In this document: in pieces, positions 1 to 10,199 of the stretch
Layout: each line of letters begins with the position of its first letter
Position numbering within the stretch: the stretch's first letter is position 1
Source: Sabethes cyaneus
Lineage: Eukaryota > Arthropoda > Insecta > Diptera > Culicidae
Length of the DNA: 64,000 nucleotides
NCBI RefSeq assembly: GCF_943734655.1
Contig: NC_071354.1
Location: 33,629,347 to 33,693,346, forward strand
Reading direction: 5' to 3'
Made by a program: the position numbers and the translations under genes
The notes under the pieces: model-generated
What the model saw: only the letters and a program-made list of their open reading frames with translations
What the model was told of the DNA's origin: nothing
Database searches by the model: none

Positions 1-950
1 CTTCATTGGCGGGAAAATTGCAATCTGGATCGCACCGCCGCAGCGCTGCTGCCACGTTATTTGCGCCACAGCCAGCCAGCCAGTCAGCCAGTTCGTTCGC
101 TTTCAAGTTTATTGTTTTCGCGGCGCTACGACCACGGTTCTGCACGCTTCAGCTCCACTTTATTTTATGTCCCACTTCTGCATCGGTGGTTTCGAGTTTC
201 GCACTGGCAACAAGATGCGACACGCTAGAACGGATCGTCGTCGTCGGTCGTTGTCGTCCTGGTCTTGGCTGGGAACGGATCGGATGGAGTGGCGAAACTT
301 TTACGCTTCGATGTGTCTCCATTTCTTGTTTCTTGTTGGGCGTTATCTAATTTTGTCGCTAAGGAGACTCCTCTCGTACTCTCTGTCTCTCTCGCTCTGC
401 GCTTCGACGGTTGACTGGGCTGGGACCCGGCGAATATGTTGTTCGTAGAAAGCGGAAGGGGATAGTGGCAGCGCACTCCGGACGAGGCCGTCTCATAAAC
501 ACTACATTTTCATATTACTTGAGACTTTACTGGATTTAATAATGGTTGTGGCTGCTGCCGGGTACCGAGCAAATTGTACTTTACGATGTCTCATTTCGGT
601 AACGGGCTTCTTGCCTTGCATTCTATCGCTTTGAATTTTATTTAGTGGTTTAAAGAGAGCAGTTCAAGAACGCTTGAGCGGTTGCAGAATTTAGTGAAAT
701 TTGCTGATCACTGACGTACCCAGCTAGGGGCACACTGGGGTACGTGGCCCACCTAATCTTTGAAATTTAAAATGAAAGAAAATAATTTCTGTAACGCATA
801 AGTCGACAGTTTGTAATTTAGTCTACCACTTTTTTGGCGAAGAGTAAATTAGTTGCGTAAAGATTCAGTTTCAGTTTGAAGTTTAATTTCAACTTTTTTT
901 GTAAAGCGAGGAGGTGTCTGATGCGAAGAATGATTAATGAAGTGAATTAG
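1..950. other. GC-richer intronic or intergenic DNA, no gene recognised
   Basis: Bases 1-480 are richer in G+C than most of the window and hold short tandem words (CCAGCCAGTCAGCCAG near 77, CGTCGTCGTCGG near 236). Reading frames there are short, low-complexity and match no family I know. Around 717-760 a GGGGCACACTGGGGTACG segment resembles the ends of mosquito TA-target elements, but no second end was found. By inference this is intron of the TMTC gene whose exon lies at 7207-7343. Confidence 0.4.
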
Positions 951-954
951 AAAA

Positions 955-1075
955 TACTAACTAAACTACTGCCGCCCTTATGTTCGGCAGTCTAATACCC
1001 AATTTTGTTTTATTCTCTCAATTGTGTCATTCTCCATACGCACCACACACTCACCTAGGCAACGATATTATTTTT
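955..1075 (-). repeat. Fragment of dispersed repeat family S2 (5' part)
   Basis: The stretch with the words CTAAACTACTGCCGCCC and CACCACACACTC is repeated, diverged, at 63000-63115 in the same orientation and at about 55310-55450 in the other. At the other two sites the repeat continues into a tRNA-like segment; this copy holds only the part upstream of it. Family name S2 is mine. Confidence 0.6.
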
Positions 1076-1129
1076 TGAATAATTGTAACGAAAATTCTCA
1101 TAATGCAAGATACAAAACACTTTTTCTTC

Positions 1130-1630
1130 ATATGAATGTGCCTACCCTCTGTCAGTTCCCCCCTCCTGTTGTCCCTCAGCCATTTGCAAATCTGTCTTCT
1201 TTTCGGTAATTCCTATAAAGCCAGACGAAGCCTTTTTACGTTTTTGAACCTCCCTATCGTCGATGGCTACCATATTTCATTCTTTCAGAAATCCCCTCAT
1301 GTTGTGCAGCCATTTGTACATCAACCTTACTCCCCCTGTTGTCAATCCCCCTGCGATGACACTTTTATGTCAAAAAACACGTATGCCAGGCGTTCATACA
1401 CATATTCCTCGTCCCCCTCCCTGTTGGCTCCCTTCCAATCAGCTCTCCTTTCTGTCACGTAGCCCATTATGTATCTGTTTGATCTCTGTAAATCTCTAGA
1501 TTAGAAGAGTAGCAGTTTTTTTTTCATGTAACTTTCCCAGCCACTTGCGCAACAGTAATCGGGCAAGAAAAACCCAACCCCTTTTACTTATTTGAACATC
1601 CCTCTCGATAGGGACCACCTTTGTTTTGTC
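1130..1630. repeat. Pyrimidine-rich, loosely repetitive tract
   Basis: The plus strand is C/T-rich, with recurring phrases such as CCCCTGTTGT and CAGCCATTTG and two similar blocks ending GAACCTCCCTATCG (near 1246) and GAACATCCCTCTCG (near 1592). It leads directly into the better-preserved tandem array. It is probably a diverged part of the same repeat or a related one. Open frames through it are compositional. Confidence 0.4.
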
Positions 1631-2340
1631 CTCCATTTGCTTGATTAGTTCTAGATTTATGAGGAAATTTGTATTTCATTTGTATGGGAGCCCCCCCCCC
1701 TCCTCTTAGAAGGGGAAGAGGTCTCAGTACACAATGGAAAAAAATCCTACCTTCTAAGACCCCCATGTGCCAAATTTGGTTCCATTTGCTTGATTAGTTC
1801 TCGAGTTTTGAGGGAATTTGTATTTCATTTATATAGGAGCCCCCCCTCTCAGAAGGGGAAGTGGTCTCAAACCCTCATAAAATAAATTCATGCCTCCATA
1901 AACCCCCGCATACCAAATTTGGTTCCTTTTGATTGAGTATCTCTCGAATTATGAGGAAATTTGTATATTATTTGTATGGGAGCCCCCCTTCTTAACGAGG
2001 GGAGGGGTCTCAGTTCACCATAGAAAAAAATCTTGCCTTCTGAAACCCCTACGTGCCAAATTTGGTTCCATTTGCTTGATTAGTGCTAGATTTATGAAGA
2101 AATTTGTATTTCATTTGTATGGAAGCCCCGCCTCTTAGAAGGGGAAGGGGTCTCAGTACACCATAGAAAAAATCCTACCTTCTGAAGCCCCCATATGCCC
2201 AATTTGGTTCCATTTGCTTGATTAGTTCTCGCGTTTTGAGGAAATTTGAGTTTCATTTGTGTAGGAGCCCCCCCCCCTCCCCTCTTACGCCATACATAAA
2301 ATTGCTCTCTCGCCCTCTCCATAAAATTGCTGGTCATTTT
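1630..2340 (+). repeat. Tandem repeat, about 145-bp unit, five copies
   Basis: The phrase CCATTTGCTTGATTAGTTCT or a close variant occurs near 1632, 1782, 1925, 2068 and 2208, so the spacing is 140-150 bp. Each unit has the same order: this phrase, GAGGAAATTTGTATTTCATT, a run of C, a purine-rich GAAGGGGAAG.GGTCTCAGT part, and a part ending CCCCCATGTGCCAAATTTGG. The units differ by point changes and by the length of the C run. This is a non-coding satellite-like array. Confidence 0.85.
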
Positions 2341-2472
2341 ATCTTTCCAACGACATAAATTGTTCAGTTCCGTTCAGTAGTTTAGTGGTTATTAGCATTT
2401 GAAATCTTTCATTCCAGCGTTACACTATTTTAGTTTTCACAAAGCGCTACCCAGTCCCAGATAGTAAACAAG

Positions 2473-3355
2473 GACGTAGTCCTACGTCAAAAGAAAAAGG
2501 GAGAACAGAAAGGAAATGAGAGAAAAGAAAGGAAATAACAAAGAAAACGACTCAGAGAGGACAACAGAAAAGGAGAGAAAAAAGAACAAAAAAGGGGGAC
2601 AAAAGGAAAGAACAGGAGAAAAAGCAGAATATAATTGGAGGAAGAACGCATCGGACGAACACAAAAAATGGAAAAAGAGTTAACGGGACAGAAAACATAA
2701 AACGAGACTGGAAAGAGGAAAAACGGGCTTGAAACTGAAAAAAACGGTAGAAAAAAATGGAAAAAGGCATAAAAATTCAAAAATATAGACTGAAAGCGGC
2801 GAAACACGGGGCAGGAAACGATGAGAAAGAGAAAACAGGAAAAAGGAGAGAGAAAAGAAGAAAAAACGGGACAAATAGAAAGAAGTCTGGACAGAAAAAA
2901 GCAACGTAAAAGGAAAGATGGAAAAGCGAAAAAGAAAAAAAAGACAAGAAAGAGAAAACAGAACAGAAAACAATAAATATCAAAGGGCAAGAATAATAGC
3001 GAGAGGAAAAAGCGAAAACCTACAGAGCAAATGGGGAATATAACAGATAACGGGGAAAAGAGTTCAAACGGGATATAAAAAGAAAACGATGAGTTACAAT
3101 GGGTATGGAATAGAAAAGTAGGACAGAAAAAGAAGCAAAGAAAAACAGGGAAAATGGACCAAACAAAGCAAAAAGGAAACAAAAACACAACCGAAAACCG
3201 GTGAGTAAAGGGAAAAAAGGAAACCAAAACATAATAATAATCGTGACAAAAAAGAAAAAAAAGGCTTCTTAAAGAGCAACAACCGAACAGACGAAGAGGA
3301 AAAATGAGAGGGATATAAGGAAAGATAGAAAAAGACAAGGAAGGAAAGAGAACAT
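2473..3355 (+). repeat. Purine-rich dispersed repeat, copy 1
   Basis: The plus strand is almost pure purine with ordered landmarks: GTTAACGGGACAGAAAA (2680), GGAAAAAGGAGAGAGAAAAG (2838), AAACCAAAACATAATAATAA (3220), CGTGACAAAAAAG (3241), AACCGAACAGACGAAG (3281). The same landmarks recur in the same order in the copies further right, so this is a repeat family and not random purine drift. It begins right after a GACGTAGTCCTACGTC palindrome (2473-2488). A long open frame on the minus strand here is rich in F, S and L only because the strand is C/T-rich; it is not a gene. Confidence 0.7.
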
Positions 3356-3385
3356 TTATAACATGTTCTAACATGTTGTAGCATA

Positions 3386-4247
3386 GTAATGTTTCGATTT
3401 TATTAGCCCCATGTTGAATTTTGGGCTGACAAAATATGGAAACTGACAAAATCGGAATATTTTTTTCGAAAATTTTATCAAAATTCAAGACTTAAGGCGT
3501 TGCAATATCGAAGACTTTTACTAAAAATTAATTTTTAACTCTCAATTAGTCAACCGAAAGCTCAATGAACCTTTTTTGGTGCGCATTAGCTTTGAGCGGG
3601 GAAACTTTGGGATTTTAGATTTATGGAACCTTTGGAAGAGTTTTTTTAAAATTAAAAGTTCTGTCGTCCAGCGAAATATGATCAAATTTTGATTAATTAA
3701 TTTTGAAAAAGTGCAATAAAAAATTTATTTTTCTTCAGTTTCAATTTAACATATTGGTATGTTCTGCAAAGTTTTACAGCATATTACTACAATAAATTAT
3801 GCTGAAGACAATAACCTTCTATCTCTTCAGCAAAGATAGAAAAATCCTATTTCTCAAATATGAAAAATCGTTAAAAACAGTTTTACTATTTTAGCTGTTT
3901 TTGTCGTTGTATAACTTATTCTTGTTTTACAAAATTGTACAAATAGTAAAACTACACAACATTGCTGTATATAGTGTACCTCTATCTTTGCTTGTTTAGG
4001 AACTATAGAACTTTTACAACAAAAATACCCTAATTTTGACTCCCAATTACTCGCAAGAAGGCATCATTTTATTCAAAAACTCTCCTCAGAGAATCAGAAT
4101 ACCTTCGAGCAGGCTGAAAAGTATTATTATAAATCATGTTTAAAAGCACAAAAGTATAACCAAATTTATAGGCTGACAAAATCGGGATAAAAAGCCGACA
4201 AAATCAGGGGTAGACAAAATCGGGAGCTGACAAAAGCGGAACATTAC
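3386..4247 (-). mobile_element. Non-autonomous TA-flanked element, copy 1
   Basis: The 862-bp segment has inverted ends: GTAATGTTTCGATTTTATT on the left and ACAAAAGCGGAACATTAC on the right. It is bordered by TA on both sides (3384-3385, 4248-4249), as expected for Tc1/mariner-type insertion. GACAAAATCGG is repeated several times near the right end, a subterminal-repeat pattern. A diverged copy in opposite orientation is at 61184-62012. No transposase is encoded. It splits the purine-rich repeat between copies 1 and 2. Confidence 0.75.
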
Positions 4248-4249
4248 TA

Positions 4250-4880
4250 TATCTATAAAAAGAAAAAATGGAACAGGAGAAAACAACAAATAGGAAAGAG
4301 TTAACTTGACAGGAGAAAAACGAGATTCGAAAAAAGAAAAACGGGCCTCCTGAAAATGAGGAATACCGGAAGAAAAAAATTAAAAGCGGATCAAAAAAAT
4401 CACAAAAAGAGGAAACATCGCGCAGAAAATAGGAAAAGGAGAGAGAGAGAAACAAGGAGAAAACGATAGAATGAGCATAACGGTTAAAAGAGAACAAACG
4501 TGATATAAAAAGGTGGAACAAATGAGAAGGATAACTAAGACAGAAAAAAAGCAAAGCGAAACAGGAAAAACGGATCAAAAGTCAAAATGGCAAAAATCAT
4601 GCATTATACGAAAAACGAGAGATAAAAAAGGGAAGCAAAGGGAAAACAGAAACCCTAAAGCATAATAAACATGACAAAAAAGAAGAAAAAATGTGGCAAA
4701 CATCGGAAAAAAGGCAAACACCGAATAGACGAAGGCTAAAAATGAGAAAGAAATGATATGAAAGTACTGGAAATGAAAGAAGGAAAGAAAAATGAGCATG
4801 AATTAAACAGAAAAGAAGAGAAAAAAGAACAAAGCGGGGGACAACGGGACTTAGAGAAAGAACAGACGAAAAAAAGTTGA
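4250..4880 (+). repeat. Purine-rich dispersed repeat, copy 2
   Basis: Carries the same ordered landmarks as the copy at 2473-3355: GAGTTAACTTGACAGGAGAA (4299), GGAAAAGGAGAGAGAGAAAC (4432), AAACCCTAAAGCATAATAAA (4650), CATGACAAAAAAGAAG (4669), CACCGAATAGACGAAG (4719). It lies immediately right of the TA-flanked element. Minus-strand frames are compositional and do not code. Confidence 0.65.
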
Positions 4881-4889
4881 ATTTTGAGC

Positions 4890-5515
4890 AAACCTTGAGA
4901 TCTAAATCATGTGATATTTCATAAATTTGCCATGAAATAACTAACAAATGGCCCGGTTCTGTAAAGAAGAAGAACAGGGTTTTCAAATGGAGTGAAAAAT
5001 TTTTTGGCGGCCATCTTGGATTTGCTCGCTATATTGGATTTTATCAAATAATCGCCGTTTTCACCATGAGCCCCCCAACCAATTTTCATTTAAAGACCAC
5101 CATTGGAAAGCTGAGAAAAAATGCTACAAGAAGCATTTACAAAGTTAGGTGTCCAATGGCATTGACTGAATAAAACAACCAGTTGTTTGTAGCAAGGTTC
5201 ACAATTTTCATATAATTTATTGTGATATTTCCAAAATTTGCTGTGAAACACACTACAAACGACACGGTTTTGTAAAGAGGAGAGATAGGGCTTATAAACG
5301 AAGTGAGAAAAAATTGGCGGCCATCTTGAATTTGGCCGCCATGTTGGATTTTATCAAAAAATCGCCGTTTCGGCATGATTCCCCTTACCGATTTTCATTT
5401 TTAATGCCATTTTATTCAATGCCACTTCACATATAATTTGATGAATGTTTCTTATAGCATTTTTTCTCAGCTTTCCGATGGTGGTCTTGAAATTAAAATT
5501 GGTTGGGAGGACAGA
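4890..5515. repeat. Imperfect tandem duplication of a GGCGGCCATCTTG unit
   Basis: Two units of about 300 bp (roughly 4905-5150 and 5205-5420) share TGTGATATTTC, GTAAAGA.GA, TTGGCGGCCATCTTG, GGATTTTATCAAA.AATCGCC and CCGATTTTCATTT-like text. A third partial copy in opposite orientation, including AATGCATTTTTTCTCAGC-like sequence, follows at about 5400-5510. No coding potential is seen. Confidence 0.6.
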
Positions 5516-6050
5516 AAAAGCAAAAACGTGGCCAATCGTGAAGGGAAGAAAGGAAGCCAAGAACAATTGAACGTGACAGAAAAGAAGAAAAAATAAGGAG
5601 CCATCCATAAAGACCCCATAACAAGAAGGTTGGCAGCTCTACCAATATTCGGAAGACACTGATGGTAGCCCGCTCTGCCGGCCAAGGTAGTCCCTGGATG
5701 CATCTGTGTGAGTGAGTGCTAATATGCATACCGCCATGCCAACCTAGTCGAACAAACACTAATACGGAATTTTGGTCAGCATACTAACCTTCATACAAGA
5801 TGTACAACCGTCGCAAATAGAAGCTTTATATGGAAAAATAACAGAGAGGCCCTGTGCTATTAATACTATTAATAATGGGGTCTTTGCTTAAATGCACGAA
5901 AATTATCCGTGGGGTTTCCGTGACGTGACGTACTCTCTTAGGGGAGTCACGAATGGGTGGCAAAATATGACAAGGTGTGAGGGGGGTTTGATATTGGTCA
6001 GAATTTGCGTGACATTCTAAATGGACGTCGCCTAAAAGGAGTTAGAAAAG
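5515..6050. other. Mixed repeats, no gene
   Basis: Bases 5515-5600 are a partial purine-rich repeat with the landmark CGTGACAGAAAAGAAGAAAA. The rest, 5600-6050, includes a TCTTAGGGGAGTCACGAATG segment of a type common in mosquito non-coding DNA. No frame is recognisable. Confidence 0.4.
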
Positions 6051-7145
6051 GACGAACATTGCAAGCGACAGGAGAAAAGAGATAAGAAATAAGAAATAAA
6101 AATAAAAAATGGAACAGTAGAGAGAATACCATGACTGAAAAGATGAGAAAGTGGCACAGTGGCAGAAAAAAACGAAAAAGGAGAGAGAAAAGAAGAAAAA
6201 ATGTGACAATTAGAGGGATGGCGGAACGGAAAAAGAAAACCTATGAAATAATACGTAAGAAAACGGAACGGAAAACAAGAGAAACCAAAGGAGAAAAGAA
6301 TAATAACGGAAACTGTGAAAGGAAGTCAACCTAGTTATAAAAAGAGAAAATAGAAATGGGAAATGGGAATGGGAATCAATTGGACAGAAAAAAAAGAAAA
6401 GAAAAATGGATCAACAAGAGATAAAAAGCAAATAGACGAAAAACGGGAGATGAAAAAGGAAAACCGGAGATCACAGGCAAAAAAGAAAACCAAAAACATA
6501 AGATATGTGACAGAAAAGAAGAAATGTGGTTTCTAAAAGAGTAAAAACCGAACAGACGAAGGTGAACAATACGAATTCATGGTTGAGAAAGAGAGGAAAT
6601 AAAAAGAGTTAAAAAAAGATAAAAACGAAAGAAAGAAAGACAAAATGAGAATAAACTTAAAACGGAAAAGGAAAAAAGGAAGAAAAGGGGGGAAAACCAA
6701 AAATGGAAAACAAAGTTAACGGGACAGAAAATAAAAAACGGAACTGGTAAGAGAAAAAATGGGTCTAAAAATGTGAAAAAATGGAAGAAAAAATGAAAAA
6801 CAGAACAAAAGAGAGAAAACCAAGTGAAAACGGGTGAAAAACGAGACAGAAATTATATATAGAAACAGGAAACAGTGCGCAGAAAAAAGGAAAAAGGAGA
6901 GAAAAAAGCAAAAAAAGAGACAAATACAGGGAAGGCATGAAAGAAAAATAAAAACAATGTGAAGAAATGAAACGTGATTAAACGGAAAAGAAAAAAAGAA
7001 AACAAAGGGAAAGAATTATTCTTTCGAGAGAAAAAAAAAGAAAACCGATAAAGCAAACAAGGATAACGATGAAAGTAAGATAAACGGGATATAAAAGATA
7101 AGAGATGAGACAAAATGCGAATGTGAAATGAGAACAGGATGGTAA
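6050..7145 (+). repeat. Purine-rich dispersed repeat, copies 3 and 4
   Basis: Landmarks recur twice. The first set is AAACCAAAAACATAAG (6488), TGTGACAGAAAAGAAG (6506) and AACCGAACAGACGAAG (6546). The second is GTTAACGGGACAGAAAA (6714), GTGCGCAGAAAAAAGGAAAA (6875) and a final GGATATAAAA. Two copies appear to lie head to tail, with the boundary near 6600. The block ends 60 bp before the TMTC exon, so it lies in the intron downstream of that exon. Lysine/glutamate-rich plus frames and F/S-rich minus frames are artefacts of composition. Confidence 0.65.
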
Positions 7146-7206
7146 CAATAGCAAGTTAGTTACCAAAAAGCTACACACGCATCTTTCTTCAGAACAATTT
7201 ACTTAC

Positions 7207-7343
7207 CGGAAGTACATCAGCGAAACGACGGTGTGAAGCAGGACGTTCACCAGATGGTAACCGGCCGGATCGAGTCCGTGCAGCAGATAATTCCAGCGGA
7301 ACGTTAGCACACACAGCGGCCGGTATGATTTATGGCTTTGTTC
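7207..7343 (-). CDS. Internal exon of a TMTC-family O-mannosyltransferase gene
   Basis: On the minus strand a 137-bp open segment is bounded by a strong acceptor (pyrimidine tract ending TTTCACAG, then GAACAAAGC) and a donor (CTTCCG then GTAAGTAA). It starts in phase 0 and encodes 45 residues plus two bases. The peptide begins EQSHKSYRPLCVLTFRWNYL and continues with LDPAGYHLVNVLLH. The SHKSYRPL.VLTFR.NY...G..P.GYH.VN...H pattern is the most conserved block of TMTC1-4, near the N-terminus in the DUF1736/GT-C region. These ER-membrane proteins carry C-terminal TPR repeats and transfer O-mannose to cadherin domains. The C in PLCVLTF fits TMTC1/2 slightly better than TMTC3/4, but one exon cannot settle the paralogue. 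The upstream DFWG-type exon was not found in this window. Confidence 0.9.
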
Positions 7344-7345
7344 CT

Positions 7346-8130
7346 GTGAAAGGAGAAGAGAGAGAAAAAAAACCCCGAGGGGAAAACATTAGAAGCCGCT
7401 TGAAGTTGGCTGGTGGGTAGAACTAAAATTAATAAATCGCTCGAGAATAATTTATGCATTCATATGCGTGTGTGTGCGAGTTTGTGTCTAAAAGTGGGTG
7501 GTGGCCATGCGTGTGTATTGTGTATGGTTAAAAGTAATAAAAAAGAAAATACATTTCGTTTCCCCAGTCCAAAGAAGCTTGTCCTTACACTGTTACTGTA
7601 GTATGTAGTCGGGAAAGAAGAAGCATCCCGCTTTTACGAGCACCAGCGGGTCTGTAATATTGTGCTTCAGCATCGAAATATAATTCCCACCCGAAGCAAA
7701 AGGGCAGCAGCGTGAACGGTTGTTGGACAGACAGGCGCAGAGCAATAATAATCCACACGAGAGTCGCTTTTTATTACGTTTGGTTGGATTATGATATCCT
7801 TCCTGATGGCGCACTAAGAGAGCCAAACCGCATGACACTAAATTGGAACTACATCGGGCCACCACAAAACATGGCCTGTCAAGTGGGGCGCGAGCGCGAG
7901 GTGACGATGAATGGGCGCGATGGACTCCCGGGAGAGATGTAGTAATTAACTTTTTCTTCGACTAACCAACAACAAGTTTACTCAAAGGACGACTCGAGGA
8001 AGGTCGGTTCGGTAGTCATCGACCTAGAGCGATGACGTTATTTTCGAAAGGTTATTGCTTTTCGCCCTCGAAGCTATTGGTGAGTCAGCTGCAGGGGAAA
8101 TTGAGCTTTATTGGAACATCACCAACATCG
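7346..8130. other. Intron sequence upstream of the TMTC exon
   Basis: The polypyrimidine tract of the TMTC acceptor is at about 7346-7375 (purine-rich on the plus strand). Beyond it, moderately GC-rich DNA with only short frames is seen. No family is recognised. Confidence 0.5.
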
Positions 8131-8133
8131 TTT

Positions 8134-8388
8134 TCATAAGGAAAATCTCAAATCTCCAATTCTGTTGTCACAAATGCCGCTTAAGACCAAGTCCAAGTAC
8201 CCATCAACCGGCCATCCGTCATCCGGAGTAACACTTAAATGCACAACCGACAGGTGGTCGGCCCCTTCATTCGCTAGATAAGGTGCAAAAATAGCCTGCC
8301 TGGCTGCCAGCAAGTCGGTGAATTGCAGGCCGTCATAAACATTCATATAAAGCCAGACATCCTCATCGTCGTCCTCGTCATTATCGAG
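8134..8388 (-). CDS. Unrecognised 85-codon open segment, doubtful
   Basis: From a stop at about 8389-8391 the minus strand is open to a TGA near 8134. The N-terminal part is acidic (LDNDEDDDEDVWLYMNVYDG), followed by a part of normal globular-like composition that includes PDDGWPVDGYLDLVLSGICD. The first ATG is at 8344-8346. No frame with similar complexity is on the other strand. I do not recognise the family. It could be an exon fragment, a decayed transposon-encoded piece, or chance. It lies 790 bp upstream of the TMTC exon on the same strand, but the sequence does not resemble TMTC proteins. Confidence 0.2.
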   Translation of the reverse strand, partial: LDNDEDDDEDVWLYMNVYDGLQFTDLLAARQAIFAPYLANEGADHLSVVHLSVTPDDGWPVDGYLDLVLSGICDNRIGDLRFSL

Positions 8389-8389
8389 C

Positions 8390-9990
8390 TATCACTGCCC
8401 AGCTCGTTCCGTGTGCTACGAGTCTACGACCACCGGCTGTCGTGCTCTATGACAATGAATGTGTAAGAAAAGGTCGTTCCGAGTTAAGGTAAATGGGAAC
8501 AAACGACAAGTACGATTGTACTGTTCCTCCTTCCCGGAGCGAGCCTAGCCTTGTGTTTTTCAAGTTATGGCTCCAGCCGGAGAAAAGCTAGCGAAACTTT
8601 CCGAACCCCCGAGACGGACGAACGGACAAACCGGTTGATTTTAAGAAAACGACTTCCCTCTAAGTCTCGTTCGTTCGCCCGTCCAGTTCCTTTCGACTGG
8701 CCCGGAGCAATACGACCCATTCGCCCATTCGCCCGCAGGAGAACGAACCCGGAGAAGAGGGTGGATAATGCCCACTCCTCACAGGATAATAAAAATAATA
8801 ATAATTTATAACTTAATTAAAAGTTTTCCTCATTATGAGAATTTCTACTTTGTTTTTCATCGCCCCGGCAGGCACCAGGGCGGGCCCGGTTGCGGTGGCA
8901 GCATCGAGAAAAGAGCAAAGTAGTGTTTTCTTCCAGCCGCCTGACCAGCCTCGTGCATGCCTGTACGAGGGTACACTACGACGGGTGTGTTCGCTCTCCC
9001 AACAACCAACCTGCTGTAATGGGTTTCTTTTGTTTTAATTAAAAACTATGATTGAGGTGGAAAACCATCGGTAATCCTATAATGTCGTGGTTAACGCTTA
9101 AGTTATTGACTATTGAATATTTTACGTTTGTGTTAGGTATGAAAGCGGGAATATTGGCATGCCAACGTGCAAATCTCGTTAGGTAAAGTCCTAGCAAAGT
9201 AGAATAGCTTAGCGCGCTATTCTGTGAGGGATTGAGTTTGCTTATTGAACTAATCTTTCACGGCTGTAATTTAAATTTGTTACACTGCACCACTGACTGC
9301 TGCGGACGTCTCAGTCTCAGTTCAACCGTAATTAACTAGAAGCGACATTATAACTAATCCAATTAGTGAATAACTGTCTAAGTTCGAAATGGTCGCATAT
9401 ATGCTTCTGCTGCTGAAAATGTTCAAGGTTTTAACTTGGCGGTCGAAATGTTTTTGCAAAATCAAATGATTTTGGCAATTTTTGTTGTGATTCATATTTT
9501 GTGCTATAGATTAAAAGTTGGAATTGTCTTCTTCAAACGTCTGTCAATGCAAAAAAGGTTTGTTTCAGTGCGTTACAAGGTTGCGAAAAGAACTCAAACT
9601 TGCAGTTTGAACAACATGATTTTACAGGAGCTTTCGTCGAATACGTAGGTTTGTCATCCACTTCCCCTATCGTTACAAAATTAGTATCAAACTTAGCGAA
9701 AATTCTACAAAATCGAAATTTGCAATAAAAAGATTCTGATTTTTTAGAATTGGAAACGCAAAATTTGTCTTTTATAGATTTGTTCAAAAACAGATTGTAC
9801 CGTGAAATAACTATTGAAAGATTGCCTGCCTGTACACCTAAAACTCTCTCAAAACTCTCTTTCAAAAGAATTTTTTGACACACAAATACACAAATACACA
9901 AATTGTTACCTCCCAATTACTTTTGAAGAAAATTCTATGTCAATATTGAAATCATTTGAACTGGTCCAAGCAAAAATCCTTTTTTGGCAC
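8390..9990. other. Intronic DNA without recognised features
   Basis: A GC-richer part (8390-9040) is followed by AT-rich DNA. Short words repeat (ATTCGCCCATTCGCCCG near 8717, AATAATAATAATAAT-like near 8790, ACACAAATACACAAATACAC near 9880). No coding, RNA or transposon signature was recognised. Confidence 0.4.
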
Positions 9991-10004
9991 CGCTTTTTCA
10001 AGTA

Positions 10005-10197
10005 CACTGAAGTCGCTTTTTACGCGAGTATTTTTACTCGAATTTCGGATTTTACGCGGTTTTTTACGCGAATTTCGGAAATTACGCGGAGTTTTTTTAC
10101 GCGATTTTCGGAATTTACGCGGTTTTTTACGCGGTTTTGATTTACGCGGTTTTGATTTACGCGGAACGTATCCTTCGCGTAAAAAGCGACTTGAGTG
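10005..10197. mobile_element. 193-bp TA-flanked element with internal TTACGCG repeats
   Basis: The ends are inverted repeats: CACTGAAGTCGCTTTTTACG on the left and CGTAAAAAGCGACTTGAGTG on the right, one mismatch. They are flanked by TA at 10003-10004 and 10198-10199. The inside is built of repeated TTACGCGGTTTT / ACGCGAATTTCGGA words. A degenerate relative lies at about 31010-31113. The size, ends and TA target fit a Tc1/mariner-type miniature element. Frames crossing it are not genes. Confidence 0.8.
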
Positions 10198-10199
10198 TA

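Noticed and set aside
2487..3488. A 333-codon minus-strand frame rich in F, S and L resembling a multi-pass membrane protein
   Set aside because: It is the C/T-rich complement of a purine-rich repeat; other copies of the repeat give unrelated, shorter frames, and the frame runs into the neighbouring TA element.
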